Assembly (NCBI GenBank): GCA_021819035.1
Contig: JAKASL010000002.1
Span: 62,001 to 126,000 of the forward strand
Direction of reading: 5' to 3'
DNA from: an archaeon
GTDB lineage: Archaea > Thermoproteota > Nitrososphaeria > Nitrososphaerales > Gagatemarchaeaceae
Length of the DNA stretch: 64,000 nt
The number at the start of each line of letters is the position of its first letter. Position 1 is the stretch's first letter. The position numbers and the translations under genes were made by a program. Shown here one piece after another: positions 1 to 9,230 of this stretch. A model generated the notes under the pieces. It was not told where the DNA came from. It did not search any database and was given only the letters and a program-made list of their open reading frames with translations.

Positions 1-1648
1 GGACCATCACCTTCCTCGCCGAGGTGGGCGGGGCCTCGTCGACGGCCGCGTCGAAGGTCTGGTAAAGGTAGTTCGTCTTCGACGGCCACTCGGCGGCGAG
101 GGTGTCTATGACCTTGGTGACCGGGGTGACCCCGAGGCGCACCCGGGCCTCTCTCACCCTGTCCTCCCCCATCCCAAGCAGGTCCCCTATCTGCCTGTCG
201 GAGAACCCGAGCTTCTTCGCCTTGGTCAGGGTCTCCTTGCTCGGGACCGCCCCTGGGGGCTGGGACTCGAGGAAGGCGTAGAAGTCGACGACGTTCTTGT
301 ACTTGCTCACGAACCACGGGTCGACCTCGCTCTTTGCTGCGACGTCCGCCTCCCGCGCGCCTGCTCGCAGGGCCTCAGCCAGGTCGAAGGCGATGGTGTC
401 GGACGGGTGCTCGAGGGACGAGATGGCGGCGGACAGCTCGCGCGGCCTCCCCGCCCTGACCACCCCGTCTTGCTGCGGGTTCGCCATCCGCGCCGCCTTC
501 TGGATCGCCTCCTCGAAACCCCTCCCCACCGCCATGACCTCCCCGATGGACTTCATCGACGTCCCGATGCCACGGGCGGCTCCGTCGAACTTCACGGTGT
601 CCCAGCGAGGCATCTTCACCACCAGGTAGTCCAGGGAGGGCTCGAAGAGGGCGGTGGTGGTCCCCGACACCCTGTTCTTCAGCTCCGTGAGGTGGTACCC
701 CAGGGCGAGCTTAGCGGCCACATATGCCAGCGGGTAGCCCGTCGCCTTGGAGGCCAGGGCCGAGGAGCGCGAGAGCCTCGCGTTGATCTCGATGGCTGCG
801 TATCTCTCGGAGCCCGGGTGGAGGGCGAACTGGATGTTGCACTCCCCTACGATGCCGCATGTCTTGGCTGCACGGAGGGCCGCCGTCCTGAGGAGGTGGT
901 ACTCTGCGTTGGTGAGGGTCTGCGAGGGGGCGACGACTATGTTGTCCCCTGTGTGGACCCGCATACCGAGCATGTTCTCCATGTTGCAGATGATGACGCT
1001 GTTGTCGTCCCAGTCCCGCATTATCTCATATTCTATCTGCTTCCACCCCCCTAGATACTCCTCCACCAGCACCTGGTGTGCCAGGGAGCTGTTCAGGCCG
1101 CGCTCGACAATCTGCGAGAGCTCCTGGGGGTCTCGGGCGACCCCGCCCCCTTTGCCACCGAGGGTGTAGGCGACGCGGATTATCACGGGGAATCCGAGGT
1201 CGTCAGTAGCCTTCCTCGCTTCGTCGAAGGAGTAGGCGGCTACGCTGCGCGGCACAGGGACGTCGCATCCGATCATGGTCTTCTTGAACAGGTCCCTGTC
1301 TTCCGTCAGCTGGATACCGCGGATGGGGGTGCCTAGCACCTTCACGCCATACCTGTCGAGCACCCCCGCCTCCGAGAGGCCTATGCCGCAGTTGAGGGCC
1401 GTCTGGCCGCCGAAGCCGAGGAGGATCCCGTCGGGCCTCTCCTTCTCGATGACCCTGGTCACCGACTCGACTGTCACTGGGACGAAGTGGATGTGGTCTG
1501 AGAACTGGAAGCTGGTCTGTATGGTAGCTATGTTGGGATTGACCAAGACCGAGTCGACCCCCTCCTCCTTCAGCGCCTTCAGGCACTGGCTGCCAGAGTA
1601 GTCGAACTCTCCCGCTTCGCCGATCTTGATGGCACCGCTCCCGATCAC
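1..1648 (-). CDS. carB: Carbamoyl-phosphate synthase large subunit, partial
   Basis: Makes carbamoyl phosphate from glutamine-derived ammonia, bicarbonate and two ATP, for pyrimidines and arginine. About 549 N-terminal residues are in the window; the rest lies beyond base 1. The opening GSGAIKIGEAGEFDYSG and the ATP-grasp segment NARLSRSSALASKATGYP are typical of CarB, and the start of the helical oligomerisation domain follows. It sits directly downstream of carA on the same strand. The start is a problem: the reading frame has a TGA at 1685-1687 and no ATG, GTG or TTG before GTG at 1646-1648. Starting there removes most of the first beta strand (KKAL). The GTG lies 11 bases after the carA stop with a weak GAAGG upstream. 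Family assignment is certain; the start is not. Confidence 0.95.
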   Translation of the reverse strand, partial: MIGSGAIKIGEAGEFDYSGSQCLKALKEEGVDSVLVNPNIATIQTSFQFSDHIHFVPVTVESVTRVIEKERPDGILLGFGGQTALNCGIGLSEAGVLDRYGVKVLGTPIRGIQLTEDRDLFKKTMIGCDVPVPRSVAAYSFDEARKATDDLGFPVIIRVAYTLGGKGGGVARDPQELSQIVERGLNSSLAHQVLVEEYLGGWKQIEYEIMRDWDDNSVIICNMENMLGMRVHTGDNIVVAPSQTLTNAEYHLLRTAALRAAKTCGIVGECNIQFALHPGSERYAAIEINARLSRSSALASKATGYPLAYVAAKLALGYHLTELKNRVSGTTTALFEPSLDYLVVKMPRWDTVKFDGAARGIGTSMKSIGEVMAVGRGFEEAIQKAARMANPQQDGVVRAGRPRELSAAISSLEHPSDTIAFDLAEALRAGAREADVAAKSEVDPWFVSKYKNVVDFYAFLESQPPGAVPSKETLTKAKKLGFSDRQIGDLLGMGEDRVREARVRLGVTPVTKVIDTLAAEWPSKTNYLYQTFDAAVDEAPPTSARKVMV

Positions 1649-1659
1649 CAGGGCCTTCT

Positions 1660-2826
1660 TTACGCTTTCACGCTTCGTATCTCTTCACCTCTTGGCGGCA
1701 TCCCTCTCCTCGCCATCTCAGCGAACCTTTCGAAGACGAAGAGGGTGTCGTATGGGCCCGGGGTAGCCTCCGGATGGAACTGGACCGCCATGCAGGGCCT
1801 GGACGCGTGGAAGACCCCTTCGATGGTATTGTCGTCTGCGTTGACGAACCATTGCCGGAGCTCGGTCCCCTTCATGGTCTTATCCGCGATGGCGTACCCG
1901 TGGTTCTGGCTCGTCACGTACCCCCTCCCCGTCGTGAGGTCCACGCAGGGCTTGTTCTGGCCTCTGTGGCCATACTTCAGCTTGAAGGTCTCAGCGCCCT
2001 GGGACATCCCGATCACTTGCTCGCCGAGGCAGATCCCAAGGACAGGGACCTCCCCCTCTATCAGCGACCCCACGCACTTCGCAGTGTCGCGCAGGAGCTG
2101 CGGGTCCCCCGGACCGTTGCAGACCACCACCCCGGCGGGGTCCTGATTCATGACTGTGGAATAGGAGGAGTCGTAGGGGAGGCGGACCACCTGGAACCCG
2201 AGCCTGAGGAGGTTCCTCACTATGCCGTATTTGGTCCCACAGTCAAGTATGACCACCCGCGGTCCGAGCCCTCCGTGGACGACAGGGCCTGGGACGGACA
2301 CCCCCTTCGCCAGGTTCTGGGACGAGTAGCTGCTTGCCTTGGCGAGGAGCTCGGCGAGCCTCCCCCTGTCCTTCGCGTCCCGGCCGCTGGCTATGACCCC
2401 CATCATCACCCCCGCCTCCCTCAGCCTCGTGACCAGGGCCCTCGTGTCGACCCCCTGTATCCCCGGGACGCCTTCGGACTCCATCCACTTCGACAGCGTC
2501 CTCTTCGATGCCCAGTGGCTTGGAGCGTCGCACGACTCCTGAACGACCACCCCCTTCACCTTGATGGAATCGGACTCGAAGAAGCGCGGGAGGCCGAACC
2601 CGTCGCGGGCCGAATAGGGCGGGACACCGTAGTTCCCGATCAGCGGATATGTGAAAGTGAGGATCTGCCCCGCGTACGAGGGGTCGGTCATCGACTCGAG
2701 GTAACCAACCATCCCTGTGTTGAAGACCACCTCGCCCACGGAGTCCGCCTCGGCCCCGAAGCCCTCGCCGAAGAACATCGAACCGTCCTCGAGGAGAAGA
2801 AGCGCGTCCCTTTTCGGAGTGAGCAC
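1660..2826 (-). CDS. carA: Carbamoyl-phosphate synthase small subunit (glutaminase)
   Basis: Hydrolyses glutamine and passes ammonia to CarB. The 388 residues show the N-terminal CPSase domain (NTGMVGY, DPSYAGQ) followed by a class I glutamine amidotransferase domain with the nucleophilic Cys in LGICLGEQ and the His/Glu pair in QFHPEA. The residue after LG is Glu where many CarA proteins have His or Asn; the catalytic triad itself is intact. The GTG start at 2826 gives a normal N-terminus (MLTPKRDALL). An A/T-rich box CATTTAAGG at 2855-2863 lies about 30 bp upstream, suggesting a very short leader. carB follows after 11 bases, so the two are surely one transcript. Confidence 0.97.
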   Translation of the reverse strand: MLTPKRDALLLLEDGSMFFGEGFGAEADSVGEVVFNTGMVGYLESMTDPSYAGQILTFTYPLIGNYGVPPYSARDGFGLPRFFESDSIKVKGVVVQESCDAPSHWASKRTLSKWMESEGVPGIQGVDTRALVTRLREAGVMMGVIASGRDAKDRGRLAELLAKASSYSSQNLAKGVSVPGPVVHGGLGPRVVILDCGTKYGIVRNLLRLGFQVVRLPYDSSYSTVMNQDPAGVVVCNGPGDPQLLRDTAKCVGSLIEGEVPVLGICLGEQVIGMSQGAETFKLKYGHRGQNKPCVDLTTGRGYVTSQNHGYAIADKTMKGTELRQWFVNADDNTIEGVFHASRPCMAVQFHPEATPGPYDTLFVFERFAEMARRGMPPRGEEIRSVKA

Positions 2827-2904
2827 TCTAAGAAGCGGAACCTCCTTCGTTTCGCATTTAAGGATTTAGAGTCAGAGGCCGGGCGAGGCGAAGAGGCGCT
2901 CCCT

Positions 2905-3921
2905 TCATCGCCCTTCGAGATACGCAGAAAGCTCTTCCAACCCTGCCGCCAGCTCGTCCCTCGGGGACGTGAAGCAGAGCCTGAACGACCTGGGGGAGCC
3001 GAAGAAGTCCCCCGGCCCCACCAGGACGCCGCGACGTTGCAGCAGGTCTTTCGCGAACGATACCGAGTCGGGGCCACCTTCGTAGCGGAAGAGACAAAAG
3101 GGCGCGGCGTCGGGGAGCCTCGTCGACGCGGCCCCCATGCGCTCGAACCTGCGGACCGTAGCCAGGTTCTCCGTGTAGATCTTGCGAGCCCTTTCGACGA
3201 ACGCCCCCCTGCTATCCAGGACCTGCTTCGCCAGCCATAGGCAGTACTCGACGTCGTGCCCGCTCACCAGCCTCTTCCCGCTCCTAAGGAGGCGGGCCGT
3301 CCCAGGGTCGGCAATCATCCACCCCACCCTCAGCCGGCCGAGCCCGTAGAACTTGGTCATGGAGCTGCAGGTGACGGCCCCTTCCAGCTTCGAGTACAAC
3401 GTAGAAGGCTCCTCGAACGCGAAGCCGCCGTAGGTCTCGTTCACGAAGACATGAGCCTTCTTCGAGACCTCGGAGAGCCTGTCAAGGACGGCGCCCCCCA
3501 GCTTCGCCCCCGTCGGGTTGTTGGGGCCGGTCAGCCCATAGACCGCGCCAGGGACGACAGGGCCGTCGAGGGAGTGCTCCATAGTCATGCCGAGCCAGCG
3601 CGGGACCGACATCATCGGCTCGTAGTTGGGGACGGGGACGACTGCCTTCCCCTTCCCCAGGACGGAGAAAGCCAAGAAGATCGCCTCGGAAGCTCCCGAG
3701 GTGATTACCACGTTCTCAGGCTCGACGCGATAGACGCGCGCGACCGTGCCTGCCAACGCCTCCTCGTGGACGTCCTTCTCCTTTGCGAACGCCTCGAAGG
3801 AGGTCTCGACCCCCATCTCGGCAAGAGGGGGCTCAGGGAGGCCGCTGTTGGAGAGGTTGTGCTTCGCCTCCTTCGAGTGACCGAGGATCCAATCCACGAG
3901 CCGGGACTCGGGGGGGTGCAA
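2905..3921 (-). CDS. PLP-dependent aminotransferase, class I/II
   Basis: A fold-type I aminotransferase of 338 residues, somewhat shorter than the usual 370-400. Recognisable parts are TSGASEAI (cofactor phosphate site), GPNNPTG, and SSMTKFYGLGRLRVGW with the presumed PLP lysine. The substrate cannot be read from the sequence; aspartate, aromatic and histidinol-phosphate-like enzymes share these motifs. The TTG start at 3921 is supported by CCCTTATGTCGG at 3944-3955, placing a TATA-like centre about 27 bp upstream as for a leaderless mRNA. It lies between carAB and pyrBI but is transcribed with carAB orientation, 78 bp upstream of carA, so it may feed the same transcript. A link to aspartate supply for pyrimidines is only a guess. 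Confidence 0.85.
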   Translation of the reverse strand: MHPPESRLVDWILGHSKEAKHNLSNSGLPEPPLAEMGVETSFEAFAKEKDVHEEALAGTVARVYRVEPENVVITSGASEAIFLAFSVLGKGKAVVPVPNYEPMMSVPRWLGMTMEHSLDGPVVPGAVYGLTGPNNPTGAKLGGAVLDRLSEVSKKAHVFVNETYGGFAFEEPSTLYSKLEGAVTCSSMTKFYGLGRLRVGWMIADPGTARLLRSGKRLVSGHDVEYCLWLAKQVLDSRGAFVERARKIYTENLATVRRFERMGAASTRLPDAAPFCLFRYEGGPDSVSFAKDLLQRRGVLVGPGDFFGSPRSFRLCFTSPRDELAAGLEELSAYLEGR

Positions 3922-4088
3922 CTGATGCGTCGACTGGGCGGGCCCTTATGTCGGTTTCTCCCCCGCGGCCGTCGAAGCCTTAAATCGCACCGCGGGCCAA
4001 ACTCGGAGCGGGTTCAAGATTCCGATAGCACTCGTCAACGGAGGGAGGAGGAACAATCAATAACCTTCCCCCTGGAGGGTGAAGTCAG

Positions 4089-5027
4089 ATGGGCCCCAGC
4101 GCGGACTTCCTCGGCAGGGACGTCGTCAGCGCCCGCGACTTCAAGCGGGACCAGTACGATGAGATACTCCGGGCGGTCGAAGACCTGGAGAAGAACGAGG
4201 AGAGCCTGGACGGCGCCCTGAAGGGGAAGCTCGCCGCCCTGCTGTTCTTCGAGCCGTCCACGCGCACCTACTCCAGCTTCCAGATCGCGGCCGATAAGCT
4301 GGGGATGACCGTATCTGGGTTCGCAGGGCCCACCGGCTCCTCAATCACGAAGGGAGAGACGCTCCACGACACCGTCCGCATGTTCGAAGGGTACGGCGCC
4401 GACGTGTTCGTCATCAGGCACTCGAAGATGGGCGCGGCCCGGTTCGCGGCGGAGATCTCCGATGTCCCGGTGGTTAGCGCAGGGGACGGGAGCAGAGAGC
4501 ACCCGACGCAGGCGATGGTCGACCTCTACGCCATCAAGAAGGCTTTCGGCAGGATAGACGGCCTCAAGGTTGGCATGCTCGGCGACCTGAGGTACGGGCG
4601 GACCTCATCATCCCTCGCGTATGCTCTGTCCAACTTCGACGTGGAGATAACGTTCATCGCGCCAGAGGCCCTCCAGATGAGGCCGGAGGTGTCTCACTTC
4701 CTCCGGCAGCGCGGCGTTGCTCCGAGGACGGCGGCGGCCCTCAAGGACGTGGCGGGGAGCCTGGACGTCCTCTACGTGACAAGGATACAGAAAGAGCGAA
4801 TCCCCGACCCCACGGAGTACGAGAAGGTGAAGGGTTTGTACGAAGTGAACTTGGAAGCGCTGAGGGACGCCAAGCCGTCGCTGAAGGTGCTGCACCCGCT
4901 CCCCAGGGTGGATGAACTCTCGACGGACATCGACGAAACCAACTACGCCCAGTACTTCGTGCAGGCCGCGGGCGGGCTCCCTCTGCGGATGGTCCTGCTG
5001 AACCTCATACTCGGAGGCGTGAGGTAG
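4089..5027 (+). CDS. pyrB: Aspartate carbamoyltransferase catalytic subunit
   Basis: Joins carbamoyl phosphate and aspartate to form N-carbamoylaspartate. The 312-residue length is normal. The carbamoyl-phosphate loop FEPSTRTYSSF is near residue 57, the HPTQAM segment near residue 137, and the LHPLPRVDEL loop near residue 260. Starts at ATG 4089; CAATAACC centred near 4061 could be a TATA element 28 bp upstream, and a GGAGGGTGA purine run lies just before the ATG, so either leaderless or short-leader translation is possible. The stop codon touches the pyrI start, so the two subunits are translationally coupled. Confidence 0.97.
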   Translation: MGPSADFLGRDVVSARDFKRDQYDEILRAVEDLEKNEESLDGALKGKLAALLFFEPSTRTYSSFQIAADKLGMTVSGFAGPTGSSITKGETLHDTVRMFEGYGADVFVIRHSKMGAARFAAEISDVPVVSAGDGSREHPTQAMVDLYAIKKAFGRIDGLKVGMLGDLRYGRTSSSLAYALSNFDVEITFIAPEALQMRPEVSHFLRQRGVAPRTAAALKDVAGSLDVLYVTRIQKERIPDPTEYEKVKGLYEVNLEALRDAKPSLKVLHPLPRVDELSTDIDETNYAQYFVQAAGGLPLRMVLLNLILGGVR

Positions 5028-5516
5028 TTGGCCAAGGCGGACGGAGAGCGGATGCTGGTCAGCAGGATTGAGGAGGGGACTGTCATAGACCACATCCCGG
5101 ACTGGCGAGCCGACACCGTCTCCAGGGTCCTCCGGCTGGACAAGCTGGCGAGGATGCAGGCAGATATCTCGGTCGTCATCCTGCAGAACGTGTCTAGCAA
5201 GGGGCTAGGAAGGAAGGACATCATCAAGATAGACAGGTGGCACGTGGACGAGAGGGACGCCGACATACTCTGCCTGGTCTTCCCAGGGATCACAGTCAAC
5301 TTCATCGACGAAGGGAAGGTCTCGAAGTACACCCCCAGGGTCCCGGACACCATAGAGGGGCGGCTGCGGTGCCCTGAACTCAACTGCATCTCCAACGCAG
5401 AGAGGGAACCGGTCACGACCAGGTTCGCGACCCTCAAGAAAGAGAGCACGCTCCAGTGCCAGTACTGCGACGCCCTCCTCGACTTCGGCAAGGTCCCTGA
5501 CCACGTGAGGACGTAG
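5028..5516 (+). CDS. pyrI: Aspartate carbamoyltransferase regulatory subunit
   Basis: Allosteric nucleotide-binding subunit that assembles with PyrB. 162 residues. The N-terminal nucleotide domain has the expected IEEGTVIDHIP start and the C-terminal zinc domain carries four cysteines in the order C-x4-C then C-x2-C (CPELNC and CQYC). TTG is the first codon after the pyrB stop, with no intervening base. Present in archaea and in enterobacteria, absent from most other bacteria, so it supports an archaeal source. pyrC follows four bases after its stop. Confidence 0.96.
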   Translation: MAKADGERMLVSRIEEGTVIDHIPDWRADTVSRVLRLDKLARMQADISVVILQNVSSKGLGRKDIIKIDRWHVDERDADILCLVFPGITVNFIDEGKVSKYTPRVPDTIEGRLRCPELNCISNAEREPVTTRFATLKKESTLQCQYCDALLDFGKVPDHVRT

Positions 5517-5520
5517 CCCG

Positions 5521-6792
5521 ATGGAGCACGACCTGGTCCTCGAGGGGAGGGTCGTGGTCCCCGCCGGCCCCCGGGACGCCGAGGTGGGAGTGACGGACGG
5601 CGTCATCGCGGAGATAGGCCACGGGCTGAAGGGGTCGAGGCGGGTCAGGGCGGAGGGGTGCCTCATATTCCCCGGGTTCGTCGACATCCACGTCCACCTT
5701 CGCGAGCCTGGATGGGAGCGCAAGGAAGACTTCAGGACAGGGACCATGGCAGCGATACATGGAGGCGTGACCACGTTGGCGGACATGCCCAACAACCCCA
5801 CCCCGACGACGACCATGGAAGCGCTCGCACTGAAAGCGCGGCTGGCCGAGGCGAAGGCCCTGGTCGGGGTGGTCTTCTACGGGGGGGTCGCAACCGATGA
5901 CCCAGGGAGGTTAGTGAAGCTGTCAGTTGGAGTCGCTGGCTACAAACTGTTCATGTCGGAGACCACGGGGGCTGAGGCGTTCCCGGCGGGTGGGCTCCCC
6001 CGGGTGTTCAACCTGGTCGCAGGGACAGGCAAGCCGCTGAGCATACACTGCGAGGACCAGGCGGTCATAGACGAGACGGCGCAAGCCACGGATATGTCTG
6101 CCCCCGACGCCTACTGCGATTCGAGGCCCCCTCGGTCGGAGGCGGAGGCCGTGGCCAGCGTGGTGCGGGCATTGAGGGGCGAAAAGGGGCTCGCAGCCAA
6201 CGTCTGCCATGCGTCCCTGAGAGAGACCGTGTCGTTGGTGGAGGGGGCGAGGATGGAAGGGCTGCGCCTGAGCTGCGAGGCGACACTTCACCACGTCTAC
6301 TTCTCGCGGAGGGCGATGCTGGACAACCCGTTGCTCAGGACCAACCCACCTCTCAGGGGAGAGGAGGACAGAGAAGCGCTGGTCCAGGGGCTGCGAGACG
6401 AGAAGGTGTCGTTCTTGGTCACAGATCACGCGCCGCACCTGCTCGAGGAGAAGGAGGAAGGCGGCCTTGCAGGAGTCCCAGGGCTGGACGACTACTCCCA
6501 CGTGGCGGCATGGCTGATGAAGAGCCAGGGGGTGCACCCGGCGACGGTCGCGAAGGCCGCTTCGGCCAACCCTGCGAGGTACCTCCACCTGGACGACAGG
6601 GGGGAGGTCGCACCCGGGAAGAGGGCTGACTTCACCGTGATAGACCTCCACGCGGCCGAGACCGTGAAGAACGGCGACGTCAGGAGCAGGGCAGGATGGT
6701 CCCCATATGATGGGAGGGAGTTCCCAGGGAGGGCAAGGTGGGTCATCTACGGAGGTGAGGTCCTGATGGACGACTTCGAGTCTGTCAGGTGA
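5521..6792 (+). CDS. pyrC: Dihydroorotase
   Basis: Cyclises N-carbamoylaspartate to dihydroorotate, the third pyrimidine step. 423 residues, type I (allantoinase/hydantoinase-like). The metal ligands are visible as DIHVHLREPG near residue 58 and the later TDHAPH near residue 300; GYKLFMSE near residue 140 has a lysine in the region where type I enzymes carry a carboxylated or metal-near lysine. ATG at 5521 lies four bases after pyrI, so pyrB-pyrI-pyrC form one operon. Its last codons overlap the convergent membrane-protein gene by eight bases. Confidence 0.95.
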   Translation: MEHDLVLEGRVVVPAGPRDAEVGVTDGVIAEIGHGLKGSRRVRAEGCLIFPGFVDIHVHLREPGWERKEDFRTGTMAAIHGGVTTLADMPNNPTPTTTMEALALKARLAEAKALVGVVFYGGVATDDPGRLVKLSVGVAGYKLFMSETTGAEAFPAGGLPRVFNLVAGTGKPLSIHCEDQAVIDETAQATDMSAPDAYCDSRPPRSEAEAVASVVRALRGEKGLAANVCHASLRETVSLVEGARMEGLRLSCEATLHHVYFSRRAMLDNPLLRTNPPLRGEEDREALVQGLRDEKVSFLVTDHAPHLLEEKEEGGLAGVPGLDDYSHVAAWLMKSQGVHPATVAKAASANPARYLHLDDRGEVAPGKRADFTVIDLHAAETVKNGDVRSRAGWSPYDGREFPGRARWVIYGGEVLMDDFESVR

Positions 6793-7153
6793 GGCTGGCA
6801 GCCGCTGGGTCTCCGCGCTGCTCGTGCGCCGGTGGCAGGGCCTTGCCCCTGGCCCCCCTTCCGAAGTAGGCCGTCGCTACGATGAGTACGACGATGGCGA
6901 GTAGTATGAGGCCGAGCGCGTCCCTTAGAGGGACCAGGTACGTCATCGAGAGCCCAGCCAACACTACCCCCCAGCCTGCATAGAACGACCTGCTCTCTCT
7001 CCCCGCGAATGTGAACGCCGCGACCAGTGTCCAGAGCCCGACCAGGAGCAGCATGATGGTGAACGTGCCCTTGATGCCGACCAAGCCGAGGAGGCCGGCG
7101 GCGACAGAAAGCAGCACGGCCACCAGCGCCCCGATCCCCCAGGTCGACTTCAA
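6785..7153 (-). CDS. Small four-helix membrane protein, unknown function
   Basis: 122 residues with four hydrophobic stretches (about residues 7-25, 31-50, 58-76 and 80-98) and a short polar tail. No catalytic or binding motif is recognisable. The TTG start at 7153 is supported by TTATTTAACC at 7182-7191, an A/T-rich box about 30 bp upstream. The 3' end overlaps pyrC by eight bases in the convergent orientation. I do not recognise a family. Confidence 0.65.
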   Translation of the reverse strand: MKSTWGIGALVAVLLSVAAGLLGLVGIKGTFTIMLLLVGLWTLVAAFTFAGRESRSFYAGWGVVLAGLSMTYLVPLRDALGLILLAIVVLIVATAYFGRGARGKALPPAHEQRGDPAAASLT

Positions 7154-7186
7154 AGGAACCCTTGGCTCATCCGCCTGGTTCGTTAT

Positions 7187-8617
7187 TTAACCAGTCGGTG
7201 CCGCGGATGTGCTTTCCGACGGCCTTGGGAAGAGGCCGAACCTCTCCTCGTAGGCTGCCGCCAGGCGGAGAAGCGTGGCCTCGTCGAAGAGCTTGCCGAC
7301 CAGCTGGACCCCGAGAGGGGTCCCTCCCGCCGAGCCAGATGGGATAGAGATAGCTGGGAACCCCACGTAGTTGAATGGCAGCGTCAGCCTGTTCAGCGCA
7401 GAGTAGACAGGCACCCTGTTCCCCTTCAGAGACACGGTGGACTGGCCGATTGCTGGGGCAGGGATGGCCGTGCATGGCGCGGCTAGGACGTCGAACCCCT
7501 TCATAGAGGCGGCGAACCTCTCCATGTAAGATGGGCGTGCGTTGATGGCGTTCACGTAGTCGACGGCCAGGACGTCCTTCCCCTGCTCGAGGAGGCGCCT
7601 GACGTCGTCGCCGTAAAGTTCAGGGGTCTGCTCCAACCACCGGAGGTGGAAGGCGGTGGCTTCGGCCCGCCTTATGGGCACCCACTTCTCGTACACCTCG
7701 TCGATGCCGTCGAGATGAGCCAACGACACCTGGCACCCCATCTCGCGGAGCCTGGAGAGGAAGGCCTCGGCGTCCTCTTCGACGGCCGGGTCGAGGGCGT
7801 CATAGAAGTAGTCCTTGACCACACCCACCCTGGCGGGCGCGGAGGGGAGGGCAAGGGCCGCGAGGAAGTCAGGCACCTCCTCGTTCGCCGTGGTCACGTC
7901 GGCAAGGTCTCCGCCGGCGATGACCTGCAGGACGGCAGATGCGTCCCATGCGGACCGCGCGAGGACCCCCACCGTGTCCAGGGAGCTCGCGAGCGGGACG
8001 ACCCCCAGCCTGCTCACCCTGCCGTAGGTGGGCTTGACCCCCAGGACGCCACAGAGCGCCGCGGGGATGCGCACCGACCCGGCGGTGTCTGTCCCCAGTG
8101 CAGCCGCGGTCAGCCCTGCAGCCACAGCCGCAGCCGACCCTCCACTAGAGCCGCCGGCTATCTTCTCCTGGTCCCACGGGTTCCTCACCGGCCCGTAGTG
8201 TGGGTTGTCGCTCGTGGTCCCCGCCGCGAACTCGTGGAGGTTGGTCGTCCCTACAATCACCGCCCCTGCGGCCCTCAGCTTCCTGACCGACGGGGCGTCG
8301 TACTGGGCGACGTTCCCTGCGAGGATCTTGGAGCCGGCGGTGCACCTCACACCTTCGATGTAGATGACGTCCTTGACAGCTATAGGGACACCGTCCAGCT
8401 CCCCGAGGGGCCTCCCTTCCCTGAAGCGGCGGTCGGACTCCTCGGCAGCCCTGAGGGCTGATTCGTCCAGGACAGTTATGAAACAGTTGAGTCTGCCGTT
8501 GAGGGCCGCGATAGACTTCAAGGACTCGCGGACGACGGCCGTCGGCGTTAGTGCACCTGACCGGTAGGCTGCGCCGATCTCCCTGATTGTCCCATGCGGC
8601 GCCCCGGCTGCCGACAT
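7187..8617 (-). CDS. Amidase signature family enzyme
   Basis: 476 residues with the complete amidase signature: catalytic lysine in AVKDVIYIEG near residue 77, the glycine/serine block GGSSGGSAAAVAAG near residue 153 and the nucleophilic serine in DTAGSVRIPA near residue 178. The closest general look is GatA-like, but no gatB or gatC is nearby, and the cluster with a thioesterase suggests a free amidase acting on a small amide. Substrate unknown. ATG 8617 lies 13 bases after the upstream thioesterase stop, so the two probably share a transcript. Confidence 0.88.
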   Translation of the reverse strand: MSAAGAPHGTIREIGAAYRSGALTPTAVVRESLKSIAALNGRLNCFITVLDESALRAAEESDRRFREGRPLGELDGVPIAVKDVIYIEGVRCTAGSKILAGNVAQYDAPSVRKLRAAGAVIVGTTNLHEFAAGTTSDNPHYGPVRNPWDQEKIAGGSSGGSAAAVAAGLTAAALGTDTAGSVRIPAALCGVLGVKPTYGRVSRLGVVPLASSLDTVGVLARSAWDASAVLQVIAGGDLADVTTANEEVPDFLAALALPSAPARVGVVKDYFYDALDPAVEEDAEAFLSRLREMGCQVSLAHLDGIDEVYEKWVPIRRAEATAFHLRWLEQTPELYGDDVRRLLEQGKDVLAVDYVNAINARPSYMERFAASMKGFDVLAAPCTAIPAPAIGQSTVSLKGNRVPVYSALNRLTLPFNYVGFPAISIPSGSAGGTPLGVQLVGKLFDEATLLRLAAAYEERFGLFPRPSESTSAAPTG

Positions 8618-8629
8618 GCCAGACTCCCC

Positions 8630-9094
8630 CTAGCGCCAGCGGCCGAAGGCAGGGTGGCCTTCTCTGACGGCCACGAACAGGCCGTTCATGGTTGCGGTGA
8701 GCGCGCCGTCGACCCTGAGGTCCCCCGAAACATATGCCCTGTCCCCCTCGACCTTGGTCGCCCAGGCTGTGAGGTGCCATGTCTTTCCTATGGGGCTCGG
8801 TTTGAGGAACTTCACGGTGTATTCCGCTGTCACGGTCCCTGGAGGCGAGGAGAGCCCCTTCGCCTTCATCAGGGCGTAGGCGGCCGCCCAGTTGCCGTGG
8901 CAGTCCATGAGCACTGATATGATGCCTCCGCTGCCGAAACCCTCGAACGCCACGTGCTCATTCCTGGGGGTCCAGTCTGCGACCACCCCATCCCCGGATG
9001 GGATGCTCTTCAGCCTGAGACCCAGCTCGTTCTTGGGACCGCACCCGAAACAGACGCCGTTTGGGGCGTAGGTGTCCTGGAGGTTGGCGACCAC
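8630..9094 (-). CDS. PaaI/hotdog-fold thioesterase family protein
   Basis: 154 residues. The pattern CFGCGPKNELGLRLK at residues 18-32, then a helix with SVLMDCHGNWAA and a strand TAEYTVKFLKPSP, fits the PaaI-like acyl-CoA thioesterase branch of the hotdog fold. The GTG start at 9094 gives a standard N-terminus. It precedes the amidase on the same strand. The substrate is unknown; given the enoyl-CoA hydratases and aromatic genes further on, an aromatic or fatty acyl-CoA is possible but not shown. Confidence 0.8.
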   Translation of the reverse strand: MVANLQDTYAPNGVCFGCGPKNELGLRLKSIPSGDGVVADWTPRNEHVAFEGFGSGGIISVLMDCHGNWAAAYALMKAKGLSSPPGTVTAEYTVKFLKPSPIGKTWHLTAWATKVEGDRAYVSGDLRVDGALTATMNGLFVAVREGHPAFGRWR

Positions 9095-9230
9095 GGTCTT
9101 AGCACCCTGAGGGAGGCAGACGCGGAGACACGGAGGCCATGGGGCTCTTTGAAATAAAAGCGTTTGCGGCGCGACGGGGTCTCATCAGGCAACGATTTTA
9201 CACGCCGGGACGGAGGCAGGTGGGATAAGC

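Noticed and set aside
407-1054. Long plus-strand frame inside the carB region
   Set aside because: Antisense shadow of carB; codons reflect the high-GC gene on the other strand and no family is recognisable.
1774-3240. 488-codon plus-strand frame
   Set aside because: It covers carA and part of the aminotransferase in antisense, with no homologous motif; both minus-strand genes are certain.
4000-4030. GGGTTCAAGATTCC as a tRNA T-arm
   Set aside because: Only the T-loop-like word is there; no acceptor or anticodon stem can be built around it.
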